Below are positions 25,853 to 34,071 of a DNA stretch of 64,000 nt, piece after piece (the stretch's first letter is position 1; each line of letters begins with the position of its first letter). This stretch comes from Pacificispira sp033344895. GTDB taxonomy: Bacteria > Pseudomonadota > Alphaproteobacteria > UBA8366 > Aestuariispiraceae. Location of the stretch: NCBI GenBank assembly GCA_965229685.1, contig OZ245920.1, positions 2,108,001 to 2,172,000 on the forward strand. The letters are read 5' to 3'. A program made the translations under genes and the position numbers. The notes under the pieces were generated by a model, which saw nothing but the letters and a program-made list of their open reading frames with translations, was not told the origin of the DNA and ran no database searches.

Positions 25853-26866
25853 TTACCGGAACAGGTCTTCCAGTTGCGCCAAAACGGTCTCGGAATCCAT
25901 TGAACCGGTGTTCGCCTCAATCGGAGGCAAGGCATCGATGCGCCGCCAGGCCTCCGCCGACAAAGGGCCCGTCCCTTCCGCGACTGCTCGCATTTCAGTC
26001 ATATCGCCATTGCAGTGCAGGACCAGATCACACCCGGCAGCCAGACTGAGCGCCGCCCGATCATGAAACGCGCCGCCAAGCGCCTTCATCGACAGATCGT
26101 CGGTCATCAGAAGGCCGTCGAATTTCAGCTCATCGCGAATGAAGGCGATGCCGTCCTCGGACTGGGTCACGGGACGATCCGGATCAATGGCGTCAAAAAC
26201 AATGTGCGCCGTCATGCCAAAGGGCATGTCGCAAAGCTGCTGAAAGGGGATGAAGTCACTGTCGGCCAGTTCCGCCCTGGGTGTCGCGACGCGCGGCAGG
26301 TCATGGTGACTGTCCGCCGTCGCGCGGCCATGTCCCGGCAGATGTTTGATGACGGGGTAAACGCCGCCCTGCATCAGCCCTTCGCAGGCGGCCCGGCCGC
26401 AGGCCGAAACGGTTTCGGCGTCGACGGCAAAGGCCCTGTCGCCAATGACATCGTGTGCCCCTGGCACCGGCACGTCGAGGCAGGGAACACAGTCGACATC
26501 AATTCCCAGATCCGTCAGTTCCGCCGCGATCAGACGATAATTCAGGCGCAGAGCCTCCAGCCCGGCTTCCGCATTTCGCCTGTACAGATCACCGAAATCG
26601 CGGGCTGAGCGGGCCTGACGCCAGTGCGGCGGGCGCAGACGCTGTACCCGGCCGCCCTCCTGGTCGATCAGGATCGGGGCGTCCGGGCGCCCGGACGCGT
26701 CGCGCAGAGCGGCCGTCAATGCCCGAACCTGTTCCGGCGTATCGATGTTTCGGGCAAAGAGTATGAACCCGTAGGGCCGCACTTCGGCAAAGAAGCGTTG
26801 CTCATCGCGGCTGAGCTCATGACCGGCACAGCCGAAGATCGCCGCGGATACGGCCTCGATCGCCAC
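25853..26866 (-). CDS. nagZ: Beta-N-acetylhexosaminidase (family GH3)
   Basis: Cytoplasmic glycosidase of 337 residues that removes N-acetylglucosamine from peptidoglycan fragments during cell-wall recycling. The catalytic loop contains KHLPGHGRATADSHHDLPRV (near 178-197) with the His-Asp pair typical of NagZ, and MTDDLSMKALGG (near 255-266) contains the nucleophile Asp. The start is a GTG with GGGAAG about six bases upstream. The gene lies just after the SPOR protein (3-base gap) and before scpA. Confidence 0.95.
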   Translation of the reverse strand: MAIEAVSAAIFGCAGHELSRDEQRFFAEVRPYGFILFARNIDTPEQVRALTAALRDASGRPDAPILIDQEGGRVQRLRPPHWRQARSARDFGDLYRRNAEAGLEALRLNYRLIAAELTDLGIDVDCVPCLDVPVPGAHDVIGDRAFAVDAETVSACGRAACEGLMQGGVYPVIKHLPGHGRATADSHHDLPRVATPRAELADSDFIPFQQLCDMPFGMTAHIVFDAIDPDRPVTQSEDGIAFIRDELKFDGLLMTDDLSMKALGGAFHDRAALSLAAGCDLVLHCNGDMTEMRAVAEGTGPLSAEAWRRIDALPPIEANTGSMDSETVLAQLEDLFR

Positions 26867-26869
26867 GGA

Positions 26870-27808
26870 TTACTTCCCGGGGGCGACGGGGATACAGGCA
26901 ACCCCCTTGGCCTTGAGTTTCGCACACAGTGCCTTGGCGGCATCGGCATTCGCCAGAGGGCCGCCCCGGACGCGGAAGTAGTCGGTTCCGTTCACGGTTG
27001 CCTTCTGAACCTGAAGGGCCAGTGCCCCCAGCAGGTCCTGATTGGCCCCCTGAATCTTGTTCCACTGCGACCGGGCGGCCGCATCGCTCTTCAGCGCGGC
27101 GATCTGAATGCGCCATCCGGTCCCGGCATCATTGGCCGGCGCGGCAGCCGATTGCTGTGGCGCGGGTTGGGGCTCGGGCGCAGGTGGCGGAGCCGGCGGC
27201 TCGGGCGGCGGCGCCGCCGTTGCGGAGACACCCTGTGTTTCCGAGCCTGCAGTCGGCGGCGGCGCCGTGGGCGCTGCAAGGGACTCGTCCGGCAGCGGTG
27301 CGGTCTGTTCAGGCTGCGGGATCGGCTGACGCTGCGCAGAGCTGTCCGAAGATGTCTGCGTTGACCCGCCTGTTCCCTGGGCAGAGGATGGCGCAGCCGG
27401 TGCCTGTGTCTCCGGTACGGGCTGCGGCGGCTGCGGCGGCTGCGTCGGCAGCGCCTTCGGCTCCTCGGGTTCCGGCAGGATGCGTTCGACATTCGGGCGG
27501 CTGGTGCCGTCCGCGCCGTTCACAACATCATAGACACCGAGTTCCGCCCCGGCGATCTGACGGCCGCCAGGATCGTCCGGCGTTTCCTTTGCCGGGCTGT
27601 CCGGGCGCAGAAGCGGCGCTGCGACCTCGCTGCCCTCCCGAACACCCTGTGTGTATGCGTACCAGACGATGCCGCCGAGCGCGAAAAGCGAAACGACCCC
27701 CACCATGATCGGCAGGACGCGTACGCCGCCGGCGCGCTTGCGTGCGGCGCGCTCATCCGCCAGGTCGCCGAGTTCCCGGTCCAGTTCGTCGTATTCAGAG
27801 GCGATCAT
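26870..27808 (-). CDS. SPOR domain-containing inner-membrane protein
   Basis: A 312-residue bitopic protein. A single transmembrane helix lies near residues 33-53 (PIMVGVVSLFALGGIVWYAY) after a basic cytoplasmic head. A periplasmic Pro/Gln/Ala-rich linker spans about 90-220, and a SPOR domain occupies the last ~85 residues (from WRIQIAALKSD). SPOR domains bind denuded glycan strands at the division septum, so a division-related role is likely. It sits between argS and nagZ, a gene order that recurs in alphaproteobacteria. Confidence 0.92.
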   Translation of the reverse strand: MIASEYDELDRELGDLADERAARKRAGGVRVLPIMVGVVSLFALGGIVWYAYTQGVREGSEVAAPLLRPDSPAKETPDDPGGRQIAGAELGVYDVVNGADGTSRPNVERILPEPEEPKALPTQPPQPPQPVPETQAPAAPSSAQGTGGSTQTSSDSSAQRQPIPQPEQTAPLPDESLAAPTAPPPTAGSETQGVSATAAPPPEPPAPPPAPEPQPAPQQSAAAPANDAGTGWRIQIAALKSDAAARSQWNKIQGANQDLLGALALQVQKATVNGTDYFRVRGGPLANADAAKALCAKLKAKGVACIPVAPGK

Positions 27809-27904
27809 CCGCCGCGGCTCCTCGAAGGAAGCAAGAAGGTTCGCATTCGACCCATTCAGGGAGCTTCAGTTTGAAGCGTTTGCCTGATGTGGGGTCGATC
27901 CGGT

Positions 27905-29731
27905 TCAGGTCAATTCCTCAACTGGCTCGACACCGAATACGGCCAGCCCGGAAGCGATCACGATTCGCACCGCCTTGACCAGCGCCAATCGCGCCAGGGT
28001 GACGTCACGGTCATCGGACTGAATGAAGCGCAAGGCCGTATCCTCCTTGCCCTTCGTCCACCAGCCGTGGAAGGCCGAGGCGAGGTCATAGAGGTAATAG
28101 GCAATCCGATGTGGCTCCTCCGCATCCGCCGCAGCTTCGACCAGGCGCGGCCATTCCGCAAGCAGCCGAAGAACCGCCTGTTCGGATTCCTCGGTCAGGC
28201 GGGACAGATCCGCGCCGCCCAGCGCTGTATCGGAGATGTCCAGATCCGGCATCTGTTCCGTGGCCATGCGATGCACGGAGCAGCCGCGTGCATGGGCGTA
28301 GTGCACATAGAAGACCATGTTGTCCCGGGACTGTTCCTTGACGGCCGTCAGATCGAAATCCAGCGGCGCATCCGGCTTCCGGGTCAGCAGGTAGAAGCGC
28401 ACAACATCCTTGCCGACCGCATCGACCAGGTCGCGCAGGGTGACGAAATTGCCGGCCCTCTTGGACATCTTCATCGGTTCGCCCTTGTCCATCAGGCGCA
28501 CCATCTGACAAAGCTTCACCGTCAAGGCGGACTTGCCTTCGGATACCGCGGCAACCGCCGCCTGCATCCGCTTCACATATCCGCCGTGGTCCGCCCCCCA
28601 GATGTTGATCTGGCGGTTGAAGCCCCGCTCATGCTTGTTCCAGTGATAGGCAATGTCCGACGCGAAATAGGTCCAGCTGCCGTCCGATTTCTGCAGAGGA
28701 CGGTCGACATCGTCGCCAAACTGGGTTGCCCGGAACAGCGTCTGCTCCCGCGGTTCCCAATCGTCCGGCTTCTGGCCCTTCGGCGGTTCCAGGATGCCGC
28801 GATAGATCAGATCCCGATCCTTCAGCCAGGCGACGATGCGATCGACGTGATTGTCGATGATCCAGCGCTCGGATGTGAAGACATCCTGGTCGATGCCCAA
28901 TACCTTCAGATCGGACTTGATCAGGTCCAGCATGCGGTCGACGGCAAACAGACGGATCGGCGGCAGCCATTCCTCTACCGGCCGGCCGGAATAGCCGGCG
29001 CCGTCCTTCAGCGCCAGGGCATCCCCCTTCTCGGCGTGAAGCGCTTCGGCGACGGGGATCAGATACTCCCCGCGATACTCCAGTTCCCGGTCCGGCGCCC
29101 CCATCGCAGCCATGAACGACTTGATTGCGTCTTCGTCGGAAAGATCGAACCTCTTCGGATCGAGAATTTCCAGATAGCGCCAGTAAACCGCCCAGCCCAG
29201 GGAATCGATCTGCGATCCGGCGTCGTTGACCCAATATTCCTTGCAGACGTCGAAACCGGCCTTTAGCAGCAGCCCCGACAGCGCGTCGCCAACAACTGCA
29301 CCGCGCGCATGTCCGATATGCAGCGGCCCGGTCGGATTGGCCGACACATATTCCACATTGACCTTGCGCCGGGCGCCCATGTCGCTGTCGCCATAGGCGG
29401 TACCGAGTGCCAACACGGATCGCAGGACGCCATGCCAAGCCGCATCGGTCAGCCTCATGTTGATGAATCCGGGGCCGGCGACTTCCGCCGTCGCGATCCG
29501 GTCGTGGCCGGTCAACGCATTTGCCAGCTTCTCCGCCAGATCGCGCGGCTTCATGCCTGCCGGCTTCGACAGCAGCATGGCGGCGTTGGTGGCCATATCG
29601 CCATGCGAAGGATCGCGCGGCGGTTCCACCGTCACCCGGCTGAGATCCAGCCCTTCGGGCAGGACACCCTCGGCGATCAACGTTTCGACAGTCCGATCCA
29701 GATCGGCCTTTACGTCACGGAACAGGTTCAT
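27905..29731 (-). CDS. argS: Arginyl-tRNA synthetase
   Basis: Class I synthetase of 608 residues that charges tRNA-Arg. The HIGH motif is GPLHIGHARGAVVGD (near 130-144), and the KMSKS-like loop reads MKMSKRAGNFVTL (near 410-422). The N-terminal tRNA-binding domain and C-terminal DALR anticodon-binding domain (RIAYYLYDLASAFHGWW) are complete. It follows dgt and precedes the SPOR gene. Confidence 0.97.
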   Translation of the reverse strand: MNLFRDVKADLDRTVETLIAEGVLPEGLDLSRVTVEPPRDPSHGDMATNAAMLLSKPAGMKPRDLAEKLANALTGHDRIATAEVAGPGFINMRLTDAAWHGVLRSVLALGTAYGDSDMGARRKVNVEYVSANPTGPLHIGHARGAVVGDALSGLLLKAGFDVCKEYWVNDAGSQIDSLGWAVYWRYLEILDPKRFDLSDEDAIKSFMAAMGAPDRELEYRGEYLIPVAEALHAEKGDALALKDGAGYSGRPVEEWLPPIRLFAVDRMLDLIKSDLKVLGIDQDVFTSERWIIDNHVDRIVAWLKDRDLIYRGILEPPKGQKPDDWEPREQTLFRATQFGDDVDRPLQKSDGSWTYFASDIAYHWNKHERGFNRQINIWGADHGGYVKRMQAAVAAVSEGKSALTVKLCQMVRLMDKGEPMKMSKRAGNFVTLRDLVDAVGKDVVRFYLLTRKPDAPLDFDLTAVKEQSRDNMVFYVHYAHARGCSVHRMATEQMPDLDISDTALGGADLSRLTEESEQAVLRLLAEWPRLVEAAADAEEPHRIAYYLYDLASAFHGWWTKGKEDTALRFIQSDDRDVTLARLALVKAVRIVIASGLAVFGVEPVEELT

Positions 29732-29763
29732 CGGCGCAGCTCTTCACAGTTCCCCACGCCGGA

Positions 29764-30918
29764 TCATTCCTCGTAGAAGATCTTCCGGTGCAGGCGCTTG
29801 GCGAAGCGGTCGGTCATGCCGGCGATATAGTCGGCGACGATCCGCTCCCAGGATTCGTTGACGGCGCGGGGATACGCCGTCAGCCACGTCATGTCCAGCG
29901 CGCCGCGCACTTCCATGTAGTAGGTGAACAGATCACGGACGATCTGCGCCCCCGCCTCCCGCTCGCGATTGACGGTGGGGGCGCGGTACATGTTCTCGAA
30001 CAGGAAGGTCTTCAGGGCGCGTTCGTTTTCCTTCATCGGCTCGGTGAACCGAACCACGGGCTCCCCGCATTGACGCAGTTCCGTGGCATCGACCGGGCGG
30101 ATTCTGTCGAGCCGACGACGCGTGCATCCCAAGGCATCCCCGACCATGTCACCGATCAGCCGGCGTACCGCCTCCTGCACGATGATCGGCTCCGGTGCCT
30201 CCGGTTCGTCCGCACGAACCTCGGAAATCGCCTTGGCGACATGCGGCACGGAATCGCAGATCTGCTCTACGGAAAACAGGCCCGCGCGCAGACCGTCGTC
30301 CATATCGTGATGATTGTAGGCGATATCGTCCGCAATTGCGGCAATCTGCGCTTCCAGACCGGCGTGTGTCTCGATCTCCAGATCGTACTGACCGTTGAAC
30401 CAGGCCAGGGTGGACTGAACGTCATTCGGGTCGATCGGGCCGTTGTGCTTCACGACCCCCTCCAATGTCTCCCAACTGAGATTCAGCCCATCGAACTTGG
30501 GATAGCGCTGCTCCAGCAGGACAAGTACTCGCAGCGCCTGGTCATTGTGGTCAAACCCGCCGGCATGCGCCATGGCGGCATCCAGCGCATCCTCCCCTGC
30601 ATGACCGAAGGGCGTATGCCCCAAATCATGGGCCAGGGCGATGGCTTCCGTCAGATCCTCATCCGCCCGCAGCACCCGCGCCATCGACCGGGCGATCTGC
30701 GCGACTTCGAGAGAATGGGTCAGCCGGGTCCGGAGATGATCCCCCTCCGGCGAGATGAAAACCTGTGTCTTGTGCTGCAGCCGACGGAACGCGGTGCAGT
30801 GAATGATGCGGTCCCGGTCGCGCTGAAACGGGGTACGCGTCCGGGACGGTTCCTCTTCGGTCATGCGGCCGCGTGAAATGGTATGATCTGTCGCGTAAGG
30901 TGCCCGAAACGGTGTCAT
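29764..30918 (-). CDS. dgt: Deoxyguanosinetriphosphate triphosphohydrolase-like protein
   Basis: A 384-residue HD-domain phosphohydrolase that converts dGTP (and possibly other dNTPs) to the nucleoside plus tripolyphosphate. The family N-terminus RTPFQRDRDRIIHCTAFRRL is followed by LTHSLEVAQIARS and the HD pair in AIALAHDLGHTPFGHAGEDA. Length and motifs match the shorter type 2 Dgt proteins. It is divergent from erpA across 163 bases and is the first gene before argS. Confidence 0.94.
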   Translation of the reverse strand: MTPFRAPYATDHTISRGRMTEEEPSRTRTPFQRDRDRIIHCTAFRRLQHKTQVFISPEGDHLRTRLTHSLEVAQIARSMARVLRADEDLTEAIALAHDLGHTPFGHAGEDALDAAMAHAGGFDHNDQALRVLVLLEQRYPKFDGLNLSWETLEGVVKHNGPIDPNDVQSTLAWFNGQYDLEIETHAGLEAQIAAIADDIAYNHHDMDDGLRAGLFSVEQICDSVPHVAKAISEVRADEPEAPEPIIVQEAVRRLIGDMVGDALGCTRRRLDRIRPVDATELRQCGEPVVRFTEPMKENERALKTFLFENMYRAPTVNREREAGAQIVRDLFTYYMEVRGALDMTWLTAYPRAVNESWERIVADYIAGMTDRFAKRLHRKIFYEE

Positions 30919-31081
30919 GCCCCGCCTTCCCTCTCGACCCGTCCAGACTTCGGGATTGCCCCGCTTGGTCGCCGATTGACAATCGCGCCGGACCGCCTAC
31001 GTATGAGCCGTGGTAACATTATGCTATCCTTAGCAATGTGCTACAGATTGCGAATTGGCAACCCGTTTGGAAAGTGTCGAC
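30919..31081. promoter_or_regulatory. Divergent promoter region between dgt and erpA
   Basis: A 163-base spacer. A perfect -35-like TTGACA is at 30976-30981, with a weak TACGTA at 30998-31003 (16-base spacing) oriented towards erpA. GGAAAG at 31071-31076 serves as the ribosome-binding site for erpA, six bases or so before its ATG at 31082. No Fe-S regulator box was recognised. Confidence 0.35.
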
Positions 31082-31447
31082 ATGTCCGATCCGTTCGCCC
31101 TTGAAACCACCGATAACGCCCGGGAACTGACCCTGTCGGACGCGGCGGTTGCCCGGTTGTCGAAACTGATCCAGGCAGAAGGCGACGAGCGGCTGATGCT
31201 GCGGGTCACCGTATCCGGCGGCGGCTGTTCCGGCTTCCAGTATGGATTCGATTTCGACACCGAGATCGGAGAGGACGATCTGATCTTCGAACGCAATGGC
31301 GTGCGGGTCGTGACGGACACGGTTTCGATGGATCTCCTGGCCGGGTCCGAACTCGACTTCGTCGATGATCTGGTCGGCGCCTATTTCCGGGTCAATAATC
31401 CCAACGCGTCGTCTTCCTGTGGCTGCGGGACGTCCTTCGCGGTCTGA
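31082..31447 (+). CDS. erpA: Iron-sulfur cluster insertion protein ErpA/IscA
   Basis: A-type Fe-S carrier of 121 residues that delivers clusters to apoproteins. The three cluster-binding cysteines are Cys49 (in GGGCSGFQYGF), Cys113 and Cys115 (in SSSCGCGTSF), and the length is normal. The ATG at 31082 is chosen because GGAAAG precedes it and it matches the family; an in-frame upstream codon at 31055 has no such support. It is divergent from dgt and is followed by xth. Confidence 0.95.
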   Translation: MSDPFALETTDNARELTLSDAAVARLSKLIQAEGDERLMLRVTVSGGGCSGFQYGFDFDTEIGEDDLIFERNGVRVVTDTVSMDLLAGSELDFVDDLVGAYFRVNNPNASSSCGCGTSFAV

Positions 31448-31457
31448 TCTAGATCAG
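31444..31457. promoter_or_regulatory. 14-base perfect palindrome, possible FNR/FixK-type box
   Basis: CTGATCTAGATCAG is self-complementary and contains TGAT-N4-ATCA, the core of FNR/FixK sites (full consensus TTGAT-N4-ATCAA, so both outermost bases differ). It includes the stop codon of erpA and lies about 62 bases before the xth start. It may be an operator for xth, or a coincidence. Confidence 0.25.
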
Positions 31458-31518
31458 CCCTGAAATCACCCTTTTTCGGGCCTGTCCAAATCCGACGACG
31501 CGGTCTAGTCTGCGCGGC

Positions 31519-32298
31519 ATGCAGATTGCGACATTCAACGTAAACTCCGTAAAAGCCCGCCTCCCACGGGTTCTGGAATGGCTCGAAGCGGCACAGCCCG
31601 ACGTGGCGTTGCTGCAGGAACTTAAATGCGTCGACGACGATTTTCCGCGCCTGGAGATCGAGGGGCTGGGCTACAAGGCCGAAGTTCACGGCCAGAAGTC
31701 GTATAACGGCGTCGCGATCCTGTCGAAGCGGCCGATCGAGAATGTCCGTCGCGGACTTCCCGGCGACGATACCGACGAGCAGGCTCGTTACATTGAGGCC
31801 ACCATCTCCGGCGTTCGCGTCGCGTCCATCTACTTGCCGAACGGCAACCCGGTCTCCGACGATGCGAAATACGGCTACAAGCTGCGCTGGATGGAGCGCC
31901 TCGCGGCCCATGTCGCAGAGACACTGCTGCCGGCGGAATCACCGGTCGTTCTGGGCGGCGACTACAATGTCTGCCCCACGGATGACGATGTCTACGACCC
32001 CGACGGATGGGCGGATGATGCGCTGTGCAAGCCCGAAACGCGCAACCGATTTCGCCGCCTGCTGAATCTGGGGCTGACCGAGGCCTACCGATCCCTCCAC
32101 CCGAACGAGGCACATCGCTATTCCTACTGGGATTACGTCAAAGGACGCTGGCAGAAGGACGAGGGACTGCGCATCGATCACTTGCTGCTGTCCCCTCGCG
32201 CGGCGGACCGGCTGGAGGCCTGCGACATCGACAAGTCACCACGCGGCAAGGAAAAGCCGTCCGACCATACACCGGTCTGGTGCCGCCTGAGCGAATAG
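31519..32298 (+). CDS. xth: Exodeoxyribonuclease III
   Basis: A 259-residue Mg-dependent AP endonuclease/3'-exonuclease of base excision repair. Conserved motifs are NVNSVKARLPRVLEWLE, LLQELKC with the metal-binding Glu, LGGDYNVCPTDDDVYDP with the Asp-Asn pair, and the C-terminal RIDHLLLSP and PSDHTPVWC with the catalytic Asp-His. The length is typical. The next gene begins two bases after its stop. Confidence 0.96.
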   Translation: MQIATFNVNSVKARLPRVLEWLEAAQPDVALLQELKCVDDDFPRLEIEGLGYKAEVHGQKSYNGVAILSKRPIENVRRGLPGDDTDEQARYIEATISGVRVASIYLPNGNPVSDDAKYGYKLRWMERLAAHVAETLLPAESPVVLGGDYNVCPTDDDVYDPDGWADDALCKPETRNRFRRLLNLGLTEAYRSLHPNEAHRYSYWDYVKGRWQKDEGLRIDHLLLSPRAADRLEACDIDKSPRGKEKPSDHTPVWCRLSE

Positions 32299-32300
32299 CG

Positions 32301-33071
32301 TTGCGCGAGTCCCGTACCCTCATCATCCAAAGCCATAACTTCCAGGTGCTGCGCGGCTGGATCGGGCGCTGCGTCGACAGCGTTCGGGAATGGTCGGAAT
32401 CCAGCGGTTATGAATACCGCTTCCTGGGCGATGAAATCTTCGACCTGATTCCGAACTGGTACCGCGACAAGGTTTCGGGACGCATGCCGATCCAGGCCGA
32501 TCTGGCGCGGCTCATTCTGATCCGGGATGCCCTCGCCTCCGGCTTTGACAGGGCCGTATGGTTCGATGCGGACCTGTTGGTTTTTGCCCCGGACAGGCTC
32601 GATCTGGATCAGGTACAGGATACCTGCGCCTTCGGTCGGGAGCTCTGGGTCGGGACTGATCCGGCCGGGCGTCTGAAGACATGGCGCAGTATTCACAACG
32701 CGGTTTGTCTTTTCCAGGCAGGTGATCCGGTACTGCCGTTTCTGATCCACACCGTGGAACGGATCATCGACCGCGCCGATGCGGATCGCATTGCTCCGCA
32801 GATGGTCGGCCCGAAGCTCCTAACCGCGCTGGACAACATTGCCGGGTTCGGGCGAATCGAAACCGTCGCCGCCTTCAGCCCCCTGGTTCTGCGGGACATC
32901 GATGCCGGCGGCGGGGACGCGCTGGCGTCCCTGAAGTCCGCGATCGGCAGGGAAAAAATGCCCATGCCTGCCGCCGCCAATCTGTGCGCCTCGCTATCCG
33001 GGGACAGGACCAGCGACGAGTTGCTGGAGCGGGTAGTCCGCCGGTTGCTGAAAGACCGGGCCCTCCCCTAA
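32301..33071 (+). CDS. Glycosyltransferase-like protein (DXD motif), probable TTG start
   Basis: About 256 residues. The reading frame is open far upstream inside xth, but the plausible protein begins at TTG 32301 (LRESRTLIIQSHNFQ), two bases after the xth stop. Residues near 87-96 read AVWFDADLLVF, a DXD-type nucleotide-sugar and metal motif, and PIQADLARLILIRDAL before it resembles the GT32/capsular glycosyltransferase pattern. A late PQMVGPKLLTALD also fits. The donor and acceptor are unknown. Translation is probably coupled to xth. The TTG start makes the N-terminus the least certain part. Confidence 0.7.
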   Translation: MRESRTLIIQSHNFQVLRGWIGRCVDSVREWSESSGYEYRFLGDEIFDLIPNWYRDKVSGRMPIQADLARLILIRDALASGFDRAVWFDADLLVFAPDRLDLDQVQDTCAFGRELWVGTDPAGRLKTWRSIHNAVCLFQAGDPVLPFLIHTVERIIDRADADRIAPQMVGPKLLTALDNIAGFGRIETVAAFSPLVLRDIDAGGGDALASLKSAIGREKMPMPAAANLCASLSGDRTSDELLERVVRRLLKDRALP

Positions 33072-33092
33072 GATGGGGAACGGGAGGACGGG

Positions 33093-34070
33093 ATGAGAAA
33101 GACGATTACGGCGATCGTCGCGACATGGATGTTGTGCAGCGGTCCGGTGTTGGCTGCGGACCCGGTCGATCGCTATCTTGCGACGACGCGGGCCGAGATC
33201 CGAAAGGAACTTCAGGGCGACGCGGCCAGCGCCTATGTTGCGAACCTGTACAGCCGCGCCCTGTCCCAGGACGATCCCAGGGCACTCACCGAACTGGGTC
33301 TCATGACCACCATGACCCGCCGCGACGCGGAGGGGCGTCGGGAGGCCTGCGGATACTTCGAGAAGGCAGCCGAACTGGGCTTTGCGGCTGCGCAGTTTCT
33401 CTCAGGCAATTGCTATGCGGACGGCACATTGACCGCCGACCGGGCCGCCGCCCTGGAACGCTGGTACGGCGCGGCGGCGGCGCAAGGCGCATGGTCGGCC
33501 CAATGTGCGCTGGGGCGGCTCCTGATGGATGGCGACCTGTTACCACGCGATACGCCGCGCGGCTTCGCCCTGTGCGAGGAAGCAGCCGGGAACGGTTCTG
33601 CCAGCGCGGCCGTCACGGTCGCCAGGGCCCATATCGCCGGATGGACCGGGGCTCCCGATTACGTCACGGCCGGGCGCTATCTGGAAACCGCCACTCGGGA
33701 CGGCAATGCGGAGGCCGCCTATCTGCTGTCGATCCTGCATTTCGATGGGCTGAGGAAGTTGCAGTCGCAAGAGCAGGCACTGCAACTCTCGGACTTCGCC
33801 GCGAAGCGCAGTCATGTACCGGCCTTCATTCTATCGGCCCGCTATCGCATGAACCAATTGACCGGCGGCGGCATCGGCACCAACGAAATTCGCGGCGATT
33901 TCGGATGGCGCCTGTATTTTTGGGCCACAATGGCGGAGCGCCACGACCTGGACCGTGCAGTTCGCCGCGAAGCCCGGCGTATTCTGAGCGTTCTCAAGCA
34001 GGCGGTGCCATCCGACATCTACAGCCGCTGGACCGACGCCGCCGCCCGAACACGACCTGTCCAGATGTAG
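33093..34070 (+). CDS. Sel1-like (SLR/TPR) repeat protein, secreted
   Basis: A 325-residue protein with a Sec signal peptide (residues 1-21, cleaved near VLAAD). Several Sel1-type repeats of about 36 residues are visible, for example ACGYFEKAAELGFAAAQFL, ALERWYGAAAAQGAWSAQCA, ALCEEAAGNGSASAAVTVA and YLETATRDGNAEAAYLLS. These alpha/alpha solenoids act as periplasmic adaptors, but no specific partner is evident. GGGAGG precedes the ATG at 33093. Its stop is one base from the convergent M81 peptidase stop. Confidence 0.85.
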   Translation: MRKTITAIVATWMLCSGPVLAADPVDRYLATTRAEIRKELQGDAASAYVANLYSRALSQDDPRALTELGLMTTMTRRDAEGRREACGYFEKAAELGFAAAQFLSGNCYADGTLTADRAAALERWYGAAAAQGAWSAQCALGRLLMDGDLLPRDTPRGFALCEEAAGNGSASAAVTVARAHIAGWTGAPDYVTAGRYLETATRDGNAEAAYLLSILHFDGLRKLQSQEQALQLSDFAAKRSHVPAFILSARYRMNQLTGGGIGTNEIRGDFGWRLYFWATMAERHDLDRAVRREARRILSVLKQAVPSDIYSRWTDAAARTRPVQM

Positions 34071-34071
34071 A

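Noticed and set aside
27887..29266. Plus-strand open frame of 459 codons
   Set aside because: Antisense to argS, which has both HIGH and KMSKS motifs.
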